Assembly (NCBI RefSeq): GCF_023701945.1
Contig: NZ_JABAEF010000014.1
Span: 124,001-188,000, forward strand
Direction: 5' to 3'
DNA length: 64,000 nucleotides
DNA from: Rhizobium sp. CG5
Lineage (GTDB): Bacteria; Pseudomonadota; Alphaproteobacteria; Rhizobiales; Rhizobiaceae
In this document: positions 10,610 to 19,860 of the stretch, piece after piece
How the letters are laid out: the number at the start of each line of letters is the position of its first letter
Numbering within the stretch: position 1 is the stretch's first letter
Translations under genes and position numbers: made by a program
Notes under the pieces: generated by a model
The model's input: only the letters and a program-made list of their open reading frames with translations
What the model was told of the DNA's origin: nothing
The model's database searches: none

Positions 10610-10656
10610 GATTATGAGGATTTATCCTATTATGATGAAACCTAGTAGGATGAATA
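10610..10656. promoter_or_regulatory. AT-rich inverted repeats in the racemase-lrp divergent promoter
   Basis: Within a 213-base divergent region in GC-rich DNA lies an AT-rich patch with AGGATTTATCCT (10617-10628) and CCTAGTAGG (10641-10649). GATTAT and ATAATC border the patch as an inverted pair. Lrp/AsnC proteins bind degenerate AT-rich repeats spaced along one DNA face, so this is a plausible site for the regulator next door. Confidence 0.45.
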
Positions 10657-10729
10657 ATCGAGATAGCGAGATATCGTCGACTACCGCTCCGACAATCCGG
10701 CGCAGCGGCAGGACAAGAGGAAACCAGCA

Positions 10730-11206
10730 ATGACGGAATCAAAAATGTTCGATGAGATAGACCGCAAGATCATCGAAATCCTGCAGGTGAATGCCGATCG
10801 GTCGGTTGTCGATATCGCCGAGGCGGTCGGCCTGTCCCATACGCCATGCTGGCGGCGGATCAAGCGCATGGAGGACATGGGCCTCATCCGCAGCCGTGTC
10901 GCCCTGGTCGATCGCCGCATGGCCAATGTGCCGATGTCGGTCTTCATTTCCGTCAAGGTGCCGCGCCATACCTCGGAATGGCTGAACACGTTCCGAAAGG
11001 AGATCCAGAACATTCCGGAAATCGTCGAAGCCTATCGCCTGACCGGCGAGAAGGATTATCTGCTGCGCACGGTCGTGCCGGATATCGACGTCTATGACCA
11101 GGTCTACAAGACCCTGATCAGCCGCATCGAATTTTCAGACCTCAGCGCCTCCATCTCCATGGAAGAGATGAAGTTCACCACGGCCCTGCCGACCAAATAC
11201 ATGTAG
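10730..11206 (+). CDS. Lrp/AsnC-family transcriptional regulator
   Basis: 158-residue feast/famine regulator. The N-terminal helix-turn-helix (VDIAEAVGLSHTPCWRRIKRM, residues ~24-45) is followed by a RAM/AsnC ligand-binding domain with VPMSVFISVKV and YRLTGEKDYLLRTVVPDIDVY. The start at 10730 has a GAGGAAA site. Its divergent position suggests it controls the racemase gene; the amino-acid effector is unknown. Confidence 0.92.
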   Translation: MTESKMFDEIDRKIIEILQVNADRSVVDIAEAVGLSHTPCWRRIKRMEDMGLIRSRVALVDRRMANVPMSVFISVKVPRHTSEWLNTFRKEIQNIPEIVEAYRLTGEKDYLLRTVVPDIDVYDQVYKTLISRIEFSDLSASISMEEMKFTTALPTKYM

Positions 11207-11299
11207 GAAGCCGTGGCGCTGGCGCGCCGCTGAAAAATCTGCGACAGGCTGCACGACCCGTGGCATAAGGGCGCCGCAACGTTTTGGACCCGTCACCAC

Positions 11300-12922
11300 A
11301 TGATTCGTATCGAGAATATCAGCAAGCAGCTCAGCCACCGGATTCTCTTCATCGAGGCCTCCGCAGCCCTCAACCGCGGCGAGAAGATCGGCCTTGTAGG
11401 CCCCAACGGTGCCGGCAAGACCACCGTCTTCCGGATGATCACCGGCCAGGAAAATCCCGACGAGGGACAGGTCTCCGTCGATAAGGGCGTGACGATCGGC
11501 TATTTCAACCAGGATGTCGGCGAGATGGAAGGCCAGAGCGCCGTCGCCGAGGTCATGGATGGCGCTGGCCCCGTCAGCATTGTCGCCGCCGAATTGCGCG
11601 AACTGGAAGCGGCCATGGTCGATCCCGACCAACTCGACAAGATGGATGAAATCATCGAGCGCTACGGCGAAGTGCAGGCCCGTTACGAGGAACTCGACGG
11701 CTATGCACTGGAGGGACGGGCCCGCGAAGTGCTGGCCGGCCTGAGCTTCAGCCAGGAGATGATGGACGGCGATGTCGGCAAGCTGTCGGGCGGCTGGAAA
11801 ATGCGCGTCGCTCTCGCCCGCATCCTGCTGATGCGACCGGATGTCATGCTGCTCGACGAGCCGAGCAACCATCTGGATCTCGAAAGCCTCATCTGGCTCG
11901 AGCAGTTCCTCAAAGGTTATGAGGGCGCCCTGCTGATGACCTCGCACGACCGCGAATTCATGAACCGCATCGTCACCAAGGTCATCGAGATCGACGGCGG
12001 CACGCTGACCACCTTCTCCGGCGACTACGAATTTTACGAGCAGCAGCGGGCGTTGAACGAAAAGCACCAGCAGTCGCAGTTCGAGCGCCAGCAGGCCATG
12101 CTGGCCAAGGAAATCAAGTTCATCGAGCGTTTCAAGGCGCGCGCCAGCCATGCCGCCCAGGTGCAGAGCCGGGTCAAGAAGCTGGAAAAGATCGACCGGG
12201 TCGAGCCGCCCAAGCGCCGCCAGTCGGTCGCTTTCGAATTCCAGCCGGCGCCGCGCTCCGGCGAAGACGTGGTCAACCTGAAGAACGTCCACAAGAGCTA
12301 TGGCAGCCGCAGCATCTATGAAGGGCTGAACTTCATGGTGCGCCGACGCGAGCGCTGGTGCATCATGGGCATCAACGGCGCCGGGAAATCCACGCTTTTA
12401 AAGCTGGTGACCGGCAGCACCGATCCCGACCAGGGCAGCGTGGCGCTGGGTGCCAGCGTCAAGATGGGCTATTTCGCCCAGCATGCCATGGACCTGCTCG
12501 ATGGCGAGCGCACCGTCTTCCAGTCCTTGGAAGACTCCTTTCCGCAGGCAGGGCAAGGAGCGCTGCGCTCGCTTGCCGGCTGCTTCGGCTTCTCAGGCGA
12601 CGACGTTGAAAAGCGATGCCGGGTTCTGTCCGGCGGCGAAAAGGCGCGGCTGGTGATGGCGATCATGCTGTTCGACCCACCCAACCTGCTGGTGCTGGAC
12701 GAGCCCACCAACCATCTCGACCTCGACACCAAGGAAATGCTGATCAAGGCCCTGTCCGAATACGAGGGCACCATGCTGTTCGTCTCCCACGACCGGCATT
12801 TCCTCGCAGCACTTTCCAATCGCGTGCTGGAACTGACGCCCGATGGCATCCACCAATATGGCGGCGGCTATACGGAATATGTGGCCCGCACCGGCCATGA
12901 AGCGCCGGGCCTGCGAAGCTGA
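11300..12922 (+). CDS. ABC-F family ATPase
   Basis: 540-residue protein with two ABC domains and no membrane segment. First domain: Walker A GPNGAGKTT at ~33, signature LSGGWKMRVAL and Walker B MLLDEPSNHLDL. An ABC-F linker rich in charged residues follows. Second domain: Walker A GINGAGKST, signature LSGGEKARLVM and LVLDEPTNHLDL. ABC-F proteins act on the ribosome in translation or antibiotic protection; this one looks like a YbiT/Uup-type housekeeping member and not a resistance factor, but the subfamily is not decided. It ends 10 bases from the convergent ogt gene. Confidence 0.9.
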   Translation: MIRIENISKQLSHRILFIEASAALNRGEKIGLVGPNGAGKTTVFRMITGQENPDEGQVSVDKGVTIGYFNQDVGEMEGQSAVAEVMDGAGPVSIVAAELRELEAAMVDPDQLDKMDEIIERYGEVQARYEELDGYALEGRAREVLAGLSFSQEMMDGDVGKLSGGWKMRVALARILLMRPDVMLLDEPSNHLDLESLIWLEQFLKGYEGALLMTSHDREFMNRIVTKVIEIDGGTLTTFSGDYEFYEQQRALNEKHQQSQFERQQAMLAKEIKFIERFKARASHAAQVQSRVKKLEKIDRVEPPKRRQSVAFEFQPAPRSGEDVVNLKNVHKSYGSRSIYEGLNFMVRRRERWCIMGINGAGKSTLLKLVTGSTDPDQGSVALGASVKMGYFAQHAMDLLDGERTVFQSLEDSFPQAGQGALRSLAGCFGFSGDDVEKRCRVLSGGEKARLVMAIMLFDPPNLLVLDEPTNHLDLDTKEMLIKALSEYEGTMLFVSHDRHFLAALSNRVLELTPDGIHQYGGGYTEYVARTGHEAPGLRS

Positions 12923-12932
12923 ACGGCTGAGG

Positions 12933-13553
12933 CTAGAACAGGGACTGCTGCAGCGGTTCGGGTGGCGCCATCCGAACCCCTTCAAGCTCCAGCATGCGCA
13001 GCTTGGCGTTTGAACCGCCGGGAGCCGAAAAGCCGCCAATCTTGCCGCCGGCTGCCAGCACGCGGTGGCAGGGAATGATCAGCGGCACCGGATTTTTGGC
13101 CATGGCCTGCCCGACATCGCGGGCTGCCTCCGGCCCGGCACCCAGTTGGCGGGCCAGCGCGCCATAGGTCGTGGTCTGGCCCCAGGCAATCTGCCGGGCT
13201 GCCGCATAAACCTGTGTGAAGAATGCGTCCTGGACACCCAGGTCGACCCGGACTTCGGAAAAATCCATCTTATTCCCCGAGAAATAGCGCTGGACGGCCG
13301 CGATGACCGCCGCCATTTCGGGCGTCGGCTCAGCGCTTCGGGCAGACGCCAACCGGCGCAGCAGCAGCCGTTCGGTGGCATCAGCGCCTTCCGAGGGCAG
13401 CTGGAACCGCGTCACCCCGGCAGCGCTCCAGGCGAGACCGCAGAATCCATAGGGCGTTTCAAAGATATGAAAGCGGATCGCTGTCAGGTCGATGATGACA
13501 CGCCTCTCAAAAAGGGAAATACAACCCTGATCCTGCAGAACGTGGCGACGCAT
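12933..13553 (-). CDS. ogt: Methylated-DNA--protein-cysteine methyltransferase (Ogt-like)
   Basis: 206-residue suicidal DNA repair protein that removes alkyl groups from O6 of guanine. The C-terminal half has the PCHRV active-site motif (LIIPCHRVLAAGGKIGGFSA) and the DNA-binding helix region GQTTTYGALARQLG. ATG 13553 is the only canonical start before the conserved part; the first ~20 residues are not typical and could be non-coding if a rarer start is used. The N-terminal domain is Ogt-like and not the zinc domain of Ada. Confidence 0.9.
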   Translation of the reverse strand: MRRHVLQDQGCISLFERRVIIDLTAIRFHIFETPYGFCGLAWSAAGVTRFQLPSEGADATERLLLRRLASARSAEPTPEMAAVIAAVQRYFSGNKMDFSEVRVDLGVQDAFFTQVYAAARQIAWGQTTTYGALARQLGAGPEAARDVGQAMAKNPVPLIIPCHRVLAAGGKIGGFSAPGGSNAKLRMLELEGVRMAPPEPLQQSLF

Positions 13554-13745
13554 GTCCGAACATCCACCCGTGAGCTGCCCCGACCTTAGAGTCGGACGCT
13601 CAGCGACCGTGAGACCACAAGACGCCGCCAGGACAGAAAGCTCTCGGCAAGGAAAGGGAGGTGAACCACAAGGATCGCAAGGTAAACGAAGGCGAGTTCA
13701 AAGGCTGATGGGAAATGCCCCGTTCCGTTGCGCAAATCAATCCGG

Positions 13746-15683
13746 TCAGCTGGCCACATCGGCCAGTTTCAGCCGCGGGCGCAGGACCTTTCGGACCGGC
13801 GCCTTGATTGATGTCGGCGGGGCAATCGCCAAGGCGCCGATGATCGTTTCCGAGACCCTCTGGCAAACAAAATCCGCGCCCATGGCCGTTGCCTCGATCA
13901 GCGGGTAATCAAGTCCGTTTGCCGCCGGAACAAACAGCCCGACGCGCAGAGTGGGCTTCATCCGCTTGATCCGCCGGACCAGAAGACGGGCATGCGATCT
14001 GGAATTGCCATTCAGATAGGCGACGATGACAGTTTCGATATCCTCCAACGGCAGCGGGACAGGCGCCCGCGCGACAAGTTGCGCATAGGACGCGGTTCTG
14101 ACCGTCGCACCTTGAACCGCCAGCACCTGCGCCAGCATGGCCGCCGCGGCATTGTCCATTTCGCCGCGACCGCCGGCGCAGAGGACAGATCGCCCCTCAC
14201 CATCAGGAAGTTCGACAGCCCCGCCTGGCTCGCTGCCGCCGACGTCCTCGGTCGTTTCAGTATCGTCGGCCTCTTCTTCCTCCGCGATATCAGAGAGGTT
14301 TTCCACCAGGGACCGGCAGCTCAAGGCGAAAAGGCCGATCTGCTCTTCCGTCATGACACCGCGTTGTCGATCGATCTCGCCGAGCATCAAGGCTGGCAGG
14401 CCGACCTTTTCGTAATATTCGACGAGGTACTGATCCTCCAGATAGTCTTCGGCATTGTCCGTTGCCTCGCTGGGATCGCCGGCCAGCAGTCGCTGATAAA
14501 GCTTCTCATGGGGTTCAAGAACCGCCTCATTGCCAAGAAGGACGTCGAGGAAACCGAATTGCGGAACATGGCGACCAAGCACGACCAGGCAAACGGTGAG
14601 CGGCGTCGATAAGATCAGGCCGAGCGGACCCCACAGCCAGGACCAGAAGATAGCGGAGATGATGATGGCGAGCGGCGACAGGCCCGTATGTGCGCCATAA
14701 AGCCAGGGTTCGATCACATTGTTGCTGATCAGTTCGATCGTCGCGAACAGGGCGATGACCCAGAGCACCAGGGACCAGCCCGGGGCGATCGCCAGCGCCA
14801 GAAACAGCGGCAGGACCATGCCGATCACCGGCCCGATATAGGGGACGAAACGCAGGACGAGCGTCAACAAGCCCCAGAGAATGGCGTTCGGGATGCCGAG
14901 CATCCAGAGGCCCAAGGCAATCGGCACCGCGTAAAGCGTATTCACGACCAGTTGCATAAGCAGATATTTTCCGACGCGCTTTCCGGCGTCCTGGAGCGCC
15001 GCCGTGGTGCGATGCAGATCCCCCAGGCCAACCAGGCGGATGAACCGATCCCGCAGATCTTCGCGCTCGAAGAGCATGAAGATCACCAGAATGACGACCA
15101 GGCCCGCCGTGGCAAAGGGACTGATCAACGGAAGAATGAAATTGCCCAGGGTCTGGATCGGATTGGACCGCGTCACGATCTCCACCGGCAACGGGTCACG
15201 CGGCAGCGAGGCGGAGGGATCCTGGCTGACCGCCGCGCTCGTCTGCATCTCCGAGCCGACCCGCTCGACGACCTTGCTCAGGTGACTGAGCAGCCCGTTG
15301 CCGGATCCTGCCTGGCTGAGAGCCTGGACCTTTGCCACGATGTTGCGCTGGTAGGTTGGTACGTTTTCCGCAAGGTTCGCCACCTGGGTGGCGACCAGGA
15401 CGCTGAACAAGGCGATCACCGAAAAGGCCGAGATGACTGCGAAAAGCACAGCCACGACTTTTGGAACGGATCGCTTGCGCAGGAAAGACACAATGGGTGC
15501 CAGCGCGAAGGTGAGCAGCAGCGCCAGAGCGAGAGGAACGAGAACCTCTTGGCCAATGCGCAGGATCACGGCAATACCGATCAGGATCAGGATGGTGAAA
15601 CCGGAAACCTTGGCGGTCGCCACCGTCTTACTGCGGGGCAGATTGCCGATGGGGTCGAGACCACTTTTCTTTGAACTATCCAT
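13746..15683 (-). CDS. AI-2E/PerM-family membrane protein with cytoplasmic C-terminal domain
   Basis: 645-residue protein. Residues ~25-345 carry the seven-to-eight-helix AI-2E/PerM core (paired helices FTILILIGIAVILRI and LVPLALALLLTFALAPIVSFL, then VVNTLYAVPIALGLWMLG, FVPYIGPVIGMVLPLFLALA). PerM-like proteins average ~350-400 residues, so about 300 residues are extra. The tail has an acidic linker (EEEEADDTETTED) and an alpha/beta domain resembling a cobalamin-binding Rossmann fold (VLCAGGRGEMDNAAAAMLAQVLAVQGA), without the DxHxxG cobalamin motif. ATG 15683 is preferred to the start 14 codons upstream. Transport substrate unknown. Confidence 0.82.
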   Translation of the reverse strand: MDSSKKSGLDPIGNLPRSKTVATAKVSGFTILILIGIAVILRIGQEVLVPLALALLLTFALAPIVSFLRKRSVPKVVAVLFAVISAFSVIALFSVLVATQVANLAENVPTYQRNIVAKVQALSQAGSGNGLLSHLSKVVERVGSEMQTSAAVSQDPSASLPRDPLPVEIVTRSNPIQTLGNFILPLISPFATAGLVVILVIFMLFEREDLRDRFIRLVGLGDLHRTTAALQDAGKRVGKYLLMQLVVNTLYAVPIALGLWMLGIPNAILWGLLTLVLRFVPYIGPVIGMVLPLFLALAIAPGWSLVLWVIALFATIELISNNVIEPWLYGAHTGLSPLAIIISAIFWSWLWGPLGLILSTPLTVCLVVLGRHVPQFGFLDVLLGNEAVLEPHEKLYQRLLAGDPSEATDNAEDYLEDQYLVEYYEKVGLPALMLGEIDRQRGVMTEEQIGLFALSCRSLVENLSDIAEEEEADDTETTEDVGGSEPGGAVELPDGEGRSVLCAGGRGEMDNAAAAMLAQVLAVQGATVRTASYAQLVARAPVPLPLEDIETVIVAYLNGNSRSHARLLVRRIKRMKPTLRVGLFVPAANGLDYPLIEATAMGADFVCQRVSETIIGALAIAPPTSIKAPVRKVLRPRLKLADVAS

Positions 15684-15954
15684 CCGTGCCCAATCCCCCA
15701 GCCAAAATCGTAGATCCACGAGCATCTGATCGGGACAACCTGCAAGGTAACGGATCAGCGCAGGTTTGGTTCAGTGTCAAACCCTTAAAGCAAGTCCGCC
15801 GCAATCATTGCCCAGGAGTTTTACCACTTGCCGATTGGAGGATCGACCTTGCCCTGTCATGTGTCTGTTCGGGCATGCCGGGTTTGCGCAAGCAGGCGAT
15901 CACGTCGATTGCAGGCCGTTCATCTGAAAAGCGCAGCACTATCATGGGCGTCGC

Positions 15955-18159
15955 TCATGCCAGCCCTGGAAGACCGCCGATGAGTTTGTCGAGGGTGATG
16001 GGGTAGTGTCGGACCCGGACGCCCGTCGCGTTGTAGATCGCATTGGCGATGGCCGCCGATACGCCGCAGAGGCCAAGTTCGCCGATCCCCTTGGCCTTCA
16101 TCGGCGAGGAATAGGGATCCGTTTCATCAAGGAACAGTACGTCCTGATGCGGAATATCCGCATGCACCGGCACCTCATAGCCGGCAAGGTCGTGGTTGAC
16201 GAAATAGCCCCTGGCGGTATCGACCACCAGCTCCTCCGACAGCGCCCCGCCGGCGCCCATGGTCATGGCACCGATGACCTGGCTGCGGGCTGTCAGCGGA
16301 TTGAGGATGCGGCCGGCGGCGCAGACCGCCAGCATCCGCCGGATGCGCGTTTCGCCCGTGGCCAGATCGACTGCTACTTCGACGAAATGTGCGCCGAAGG
16401 TCGATTGCTGATGGCTATCCGAAAGATCGCCCCACTCGATCTTGTCTTCACCGGCAAGCCCCTCGGGACCGGCGGCCTCGGCAAGCGCGATCGACCGGTT
16501 GCCTGAACACACCACGCCGCCTTCGAAGACCGCATCGTCCGAATTGAAGCCGAGTTTGGCGGCGACCGCCTCGCGCAGCTTGACGCAGGCAGCATAGACC
16601 CCCGATGTCGAACAATTGGCGCCGAACTGCCCTCCCGAACCCGCCGACACCGGAAAGCGGGAATCGCCCAGCTTGACGGAAACCTTGTCGACGGGAAGGC
16701 CAAGCATTTCCGCCGCCGTCTGCGCAATGATGGTGTAGCTGCCGGTGCCGATATCGGTCATGTCCGTCTCGACGGTCAGCATGCCCGCATGGTCCAGCCG
16801 GACGCGGGCGCTGGACGAGATCAACATGTTGTTGCGAAAGGCCGCCGCAACGCCCATGCCGATCAACCAGTTGCCCTCGCGACGCGACGCCGGAGGGCGT
16901 CGCTGGTCCCAGCCGAATTGCTGGGCACCAAGCGTCAGACAACCGACGAGATCGCGCTGCGTGAAGGGCCGTTCGGGGTTCTCGGGATCGACCTGCGTGT
17001 CATTCAAGATCCGGAGCTGGATGGGGTCCATGCCGAGCTTCTCGGCCAGTTCATCCATGGCGATTTCAAGCGCCATCAATCCAGGCGCTTCGCCCGGTGC
17101 GCGCATGGCATTGCCTTCGGGAAGATCGAGCGTCGCAAGCCGCATGGCCGTCATCCGGTTGGTGCCGGCATAGAGCAGCCGCGTCTGCATGACGGCGGTT
17201 TCCGGTCCACCACCCGGCAAGTCGCCGGACCAGCTCTCATGGCCGATCGCCGTGATCGCACCGTCACTGTCGGCGCCGATGCGGATACGCTGGATCGTCG
17301 CCGGCCGGTGGGTGGTGTTGTTGGCCACGAACGGGCGTGGCAGCGTCACCTTGACCGCGCGCCCGGTGGCCTTGGCGCCAAGCGCGGCCAGCACCGCGTC
17401 GACCCGCAGGAACAACTTTCCGCCAAAGCCGCCGCCAATGAACGGCGACATCAGATGGATCTTCTCCTTGTCGATGCCGAGCGTCTTGGCCAAGTCCGAG
17501 CGCCACCAGTCGATCATCTGGCTCGAGGTCCAGACCGTCAGCTCGTCACCGCTCCAGGCGGCGATCGAGGCATGGGGCTCCATCATCGCATGGGATTGGT
17601 CGGGCGTGGTATAGTCCTCGTCCAGCGTCACCGCCGCAGCACGAAAAGCACCCTCGAAGTCACCAACCGCGGTATCCGGCTCTGAACCACCGGCATCCTC
17701 AGGCTTGACGGCCGCTTGTCTTACGTCGTGAAGGGAATAGCTCCCCTCTTCGCGCGCATAATCAACCTTCACCAAAGCGGCTGCCGCGCGGGCCTGCTCG
17801 AAGGTCTCGGCCACGACAACGGCGATCGCCTGGTGATAGTGCTGGATCCTGTCGCCGCCGAAAAGCCGGGCGGTATTGTACTCACCCTTCTCGCCCTCAC
17901 CCGCCGACAGCGTCGTGACAACGGCGAGCACGCCGGGTGCATCCTGCGCGGCGGTGACATCCATTGCCGTGATGCGGCCTTTGGCGATGGCAGAGCCGAC
18001 CGGATAGCCATAGGCATAGTGCAGGTTCGGCTCGCGCCCCTCATAGGCGTAGGTCGCCCTGCCCGTCACCTTGAGTTCGCCGTCGATGCGGCGGACCGGC
18101 CTGCCGACAATCTTGAGCTGGTCGATGGGATTTGTGGTGGCTGGTGTGTCGAATTGCAT
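15955..18159 (-). CDS. Molybdenum hydroxylase, molybdopterin-binding subunit (PaoC/YagR-like)
   Basis: 734-residue large subunit of a xanthine oxidase-family enzyme that holds the molybdenum cofactor and the active site. It contains VGRPVRRIDGELKVTGRATYA at the N-terminus, the GGGFGGK loop, the APGEAPGLMALE segment and the C-terminal KGIGELGLCG motif with the catalytic glutamate. It is the last gene of an A-B-C operon whose order and subunit types match the E. coli aldehyde oxidoreductase PaoABC; the exact aldehyde or heterocycle oxidised is unknown. No XdhC/PaoD maturation gene is in the window. Confidence 0.9.
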   Translation of the reverse strand: MQFDTPATTNPIDQLKIVGRPVRRIDGELKVTGRATYAYEGREPNLHYAYGYPVGSAIAKGRITAMDVTAAQDAPGVLAVVTTLSAGEGEKGEYNTARLFGGDRIQHYHQAIAVVVAETFEQARAAAALVKVDYAREEGSYSLHDVRQAAVKPEDAGGSEPDTAVGDFEGAFRAAAVTLDEDYTTPDQSHAMMEPHASIAAWSGDELTVWTSSQMIDWWRSDLAKTLGIDKEKIHLMSPFIGGGFGGKLFLRVDAVLAALGAKATGRAVKVTLPRPFVANNTTHRPATIQRIRIGADSDGAITAIGHESWSGDLPGGGPETAVMQTRLLYAGTNRMTAMRLATLDLPEGNAMRAPGEAPGLMALEIAMDELAEKLGMDPIQLRILNDTQVDPENPERPFTQRDLVGCLTLGAQQFGWDQRRPPASRREGNWLIGMGVAAAFRNNMLISSSARVRLDHAGMLTVETDMTDIGTGSYTIIAQTAAEMLGLPVDKVSVKLGDSRFPVSAGSGGQFGANCSTSGVYAACVKLREAVAAKLGFNSDDAVFEGGVVCSGNRSIALAEAAGPEGLAGEDKIEWGDLSDSHQQSTFGAHFVEVAVDLATGETRIRRMLAVCAAGRILNPLTARSQVIGAMTMGAGGALSEELVVDTARGYFVNHDLAGYEVPVHADIPHQDVLFLDETDPYSSPMKAKGIGELGLCGVSAAIANAIYNATGVRVRHYPITLDKLIGGLPGLA

Positions 18160-18163
18160 GATG

Positions 18164-19114
18164 TCAGTCCCTAGCGTCTCGGATCACGGCGGCAAGCGTG
18201 CGCTCGACGAGATCGACCTTGTAGCTGTTTTGTTCGGTAGGCTTTGCATCGGCCAGAAGGACAGATGCCACGGCCTTTGCACCATCGCGAAGCACGTCGT
18301 CCGCGGCCTCGATCCGCCACGGCTTGTGGGCCACGCCGCCGATAGCAACCGTTCCGCTGCCATCCGGCTGAATGACCGCCGCGACCGAGACAAGCGCAAA
18401 AGCATAGGAGGCGCGGTCGCGCACCTTCTTATAGATCTGTCGCCCGCCAATCGGTGCCGGCAGCGTGACCGCTATGATCAATTCGCCCCTATCCAACACC
18501 GTCTCGATATGCGGCGTATCACCGGGCAGGCAATGGAAGTCTGCAATCGCAATGGAGCGCGTGCGGCCCTCCGCAGTGACGGTCTCGACCCGGGCATCCA
18601 GGGCACGCATGGCGACCGCCATGTCCCCGGGATGGGTGGCAATGCAGGCATCGCTGGCGCCGACGATCGCATGCTGGCGCGAAAAGCCTGTAATGGCCGA
18701 GCAGCCGGTGCCGGGCTCGCGTTTGTTGCAGGGCTGATTGGGGTCGTAGAAATAGGGACAGCGCGTCCGCTGCAGCAGGTTTCCCGCCGTCGTCGCCCGG
18801 TTGCGCAATTGGCCGGATGCACCGGCCAGCAAAGCGCGCGACAGCAGGCCATAATCCCGCCGCACAGTCTCATTGGCGGCAAGATCGGTGTTGCGCACCA
18901 GCGCGCCGATGCGCAGACCGCCATCGGACATCGTCTCGATCGTGTCGAGCGCCAGGCCGTTGACGTCGATCAAATGCGTCGGCGTCTCGATCTCCAGCTT
19001 CATCAGATCGAGAAGATTGGTCCCGCCGGCGATAAACTTGGCGTCGGGATTGGCCGAAACGGCCTTCGCTGCGGCCTCGACACTTATCGCACGTTCGTAG
19101 CTGAAGGCCCTCAT
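18164..19114 (-). CDS. Molybdenum hydroxylase, FAD-binding subunit (PaoB/YagS-like)
   Basis: 316-residue medium subunit that passes electrons through FAD. The FAD-binding loop IAGGTNLLDLMK lies near residue 30. A cysteine-rich insert (CPYFYDPNQPCNKREPGTGC) matches the [4Fe-4S] insertion characteristic of PaoB-type subunits and absent from ordinary xanthine dehydrogenases. ATG 19114 was chosen because it overlaps the stop of the upstream subunit in an ATGA junction; an earlier frame extension overlaps that gene by 60 bases. The stop is four bases before the PaoC-like gene. Confidence 0.9.
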   Translation of the reverse strand: MRAFSYERAISVEAAAKAVSANPDAKFIAGGTNLLDLMKLEIETPTHLIDVNGLALDTIETMSDGGLRIGALVRNTDLAANETVRRDYGLLSRALLAGASGQLRNRATTAGNLLQRTRCPYFYDPNQPCNKREPGTGCSAITGFSRQHAIVGASDACIATHPGDMAVAMRALDARVETVTAEGRTRSIAIADFHCLPGDTPHIETVLDRGELIIAVTLPAPIGGRQIYKKVRDRASYAFALVSVAAVIQPDGSGTVAIGGVAHKPWRIEAADDVLRDGAKAVASVLLADAKPTEQNSYKVDLVERTLAAVIRDARD

Positions 19115-19629
19115 GCGTCCATCTCCGCAACCTCGGTTATCGCATCGATAATGTTGGAATAGGCGCCGCATCGACAGAGATTGCCGCTCATGCGTTCGCG
19201 CAGTTCCTCAGGCGTCACCTCGGTCCTTGCGGTAAGATCAGAAGTAACATGGCTCGGAATATTGGCCTTGATCTCCTCCAGCACGGCCAGGGAGGAACAG
19301 ATCTGCCCCGGGGTACAATAGCCGCACTGGAAGCCATCATGCTTCACGAAGGCAGCCTGCATCGGATGCAGCCGTCCCGGCTTGCCCAGACCTTCGATCG
19401 TCGTGACATCATCGCCGTCATGCATGACAGCCAGCGTCAGGCAGGAATTGATGCGACGGCCACTCACGATCACGGTGCAAGCACCGCACTGGCCATGATC
19501 GCAACCCTTCTTCGTGCCGGTCAGGTGCAGATGCTCGCGCAGGGCATCGAGAAGGGTCGTCCGGTTGTCGATATCAAGATCGTGGCGCTCGCCATTGACG
19601 GTCAGCGAAACGGTGGTTGAAAAGGCCAT
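19111..19629 (-). CDS. Molybdenum hydroxylase, 2Fe-2S subunit (PaoA-like, no Tat signal)
   Basis: 172-residue small subunit with two [2Fe-2S] clusters: CDHGQCGACTV (plant-type ferredoxin fold) and the C-terminal pair CGYCTPGQIC / CRCGAY. E. coli PaoA begins with a twin-arginine signal peptide that carries the complex to the periplasm; this protein begins directly with the ferredoxin domain (MAFSTTVSLTVNGERHDL) and no RR motif, so the complex is predicted to be cytoplasmic. First gene of the operon; a GCGGTGACCGC palindrome lies about 40 bases upstream. Confidence 0.92.
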   Translation of the reverse strand: MAFSTTVSLTVNGERHDLDIDNRTTLLDALREHLHLTGTKKGCDHGQCGACTVIVSGRRINSCLTLAVMHDGDDVTTIEGLGKPGRLHPMQAAFVKHDGFQCGYCTPGQICSSLAVLEEIKANIPSHVTSDLTARTEVTPEELRERMSGNLCRCGAYSNIIDAITEVAEMDA

Positions 19630-19860
19630 GTCTTGTCCTGCAGGCTGTGTTGCCGCGACCCGGGCAACTGCGGTGACCGCAATTGTTGCGGCCGAACTTC
19701 ATAAGATATTTCCGCTGGGAAAGTTCCAAAATGCACGCAGTCTGTACGGCGCGGCGGACATCGCCGCGAAAGTGAGGGTTCGCTTATACGAGAGTGTCAT
19801 CGCAATTGCGTTTCCATCCGATTTCCCGATATTCATGTCCGAATGGCGGAATGGTTCAGG

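Noticed and set aside
13552..13908. Rightward frame in the ogt/PerM gap
   Set aside because: It extends into the antisense of the membrane protein gene; the 192-base gap itself shows no ribosome site or family match, and no RNA gene was recognised.
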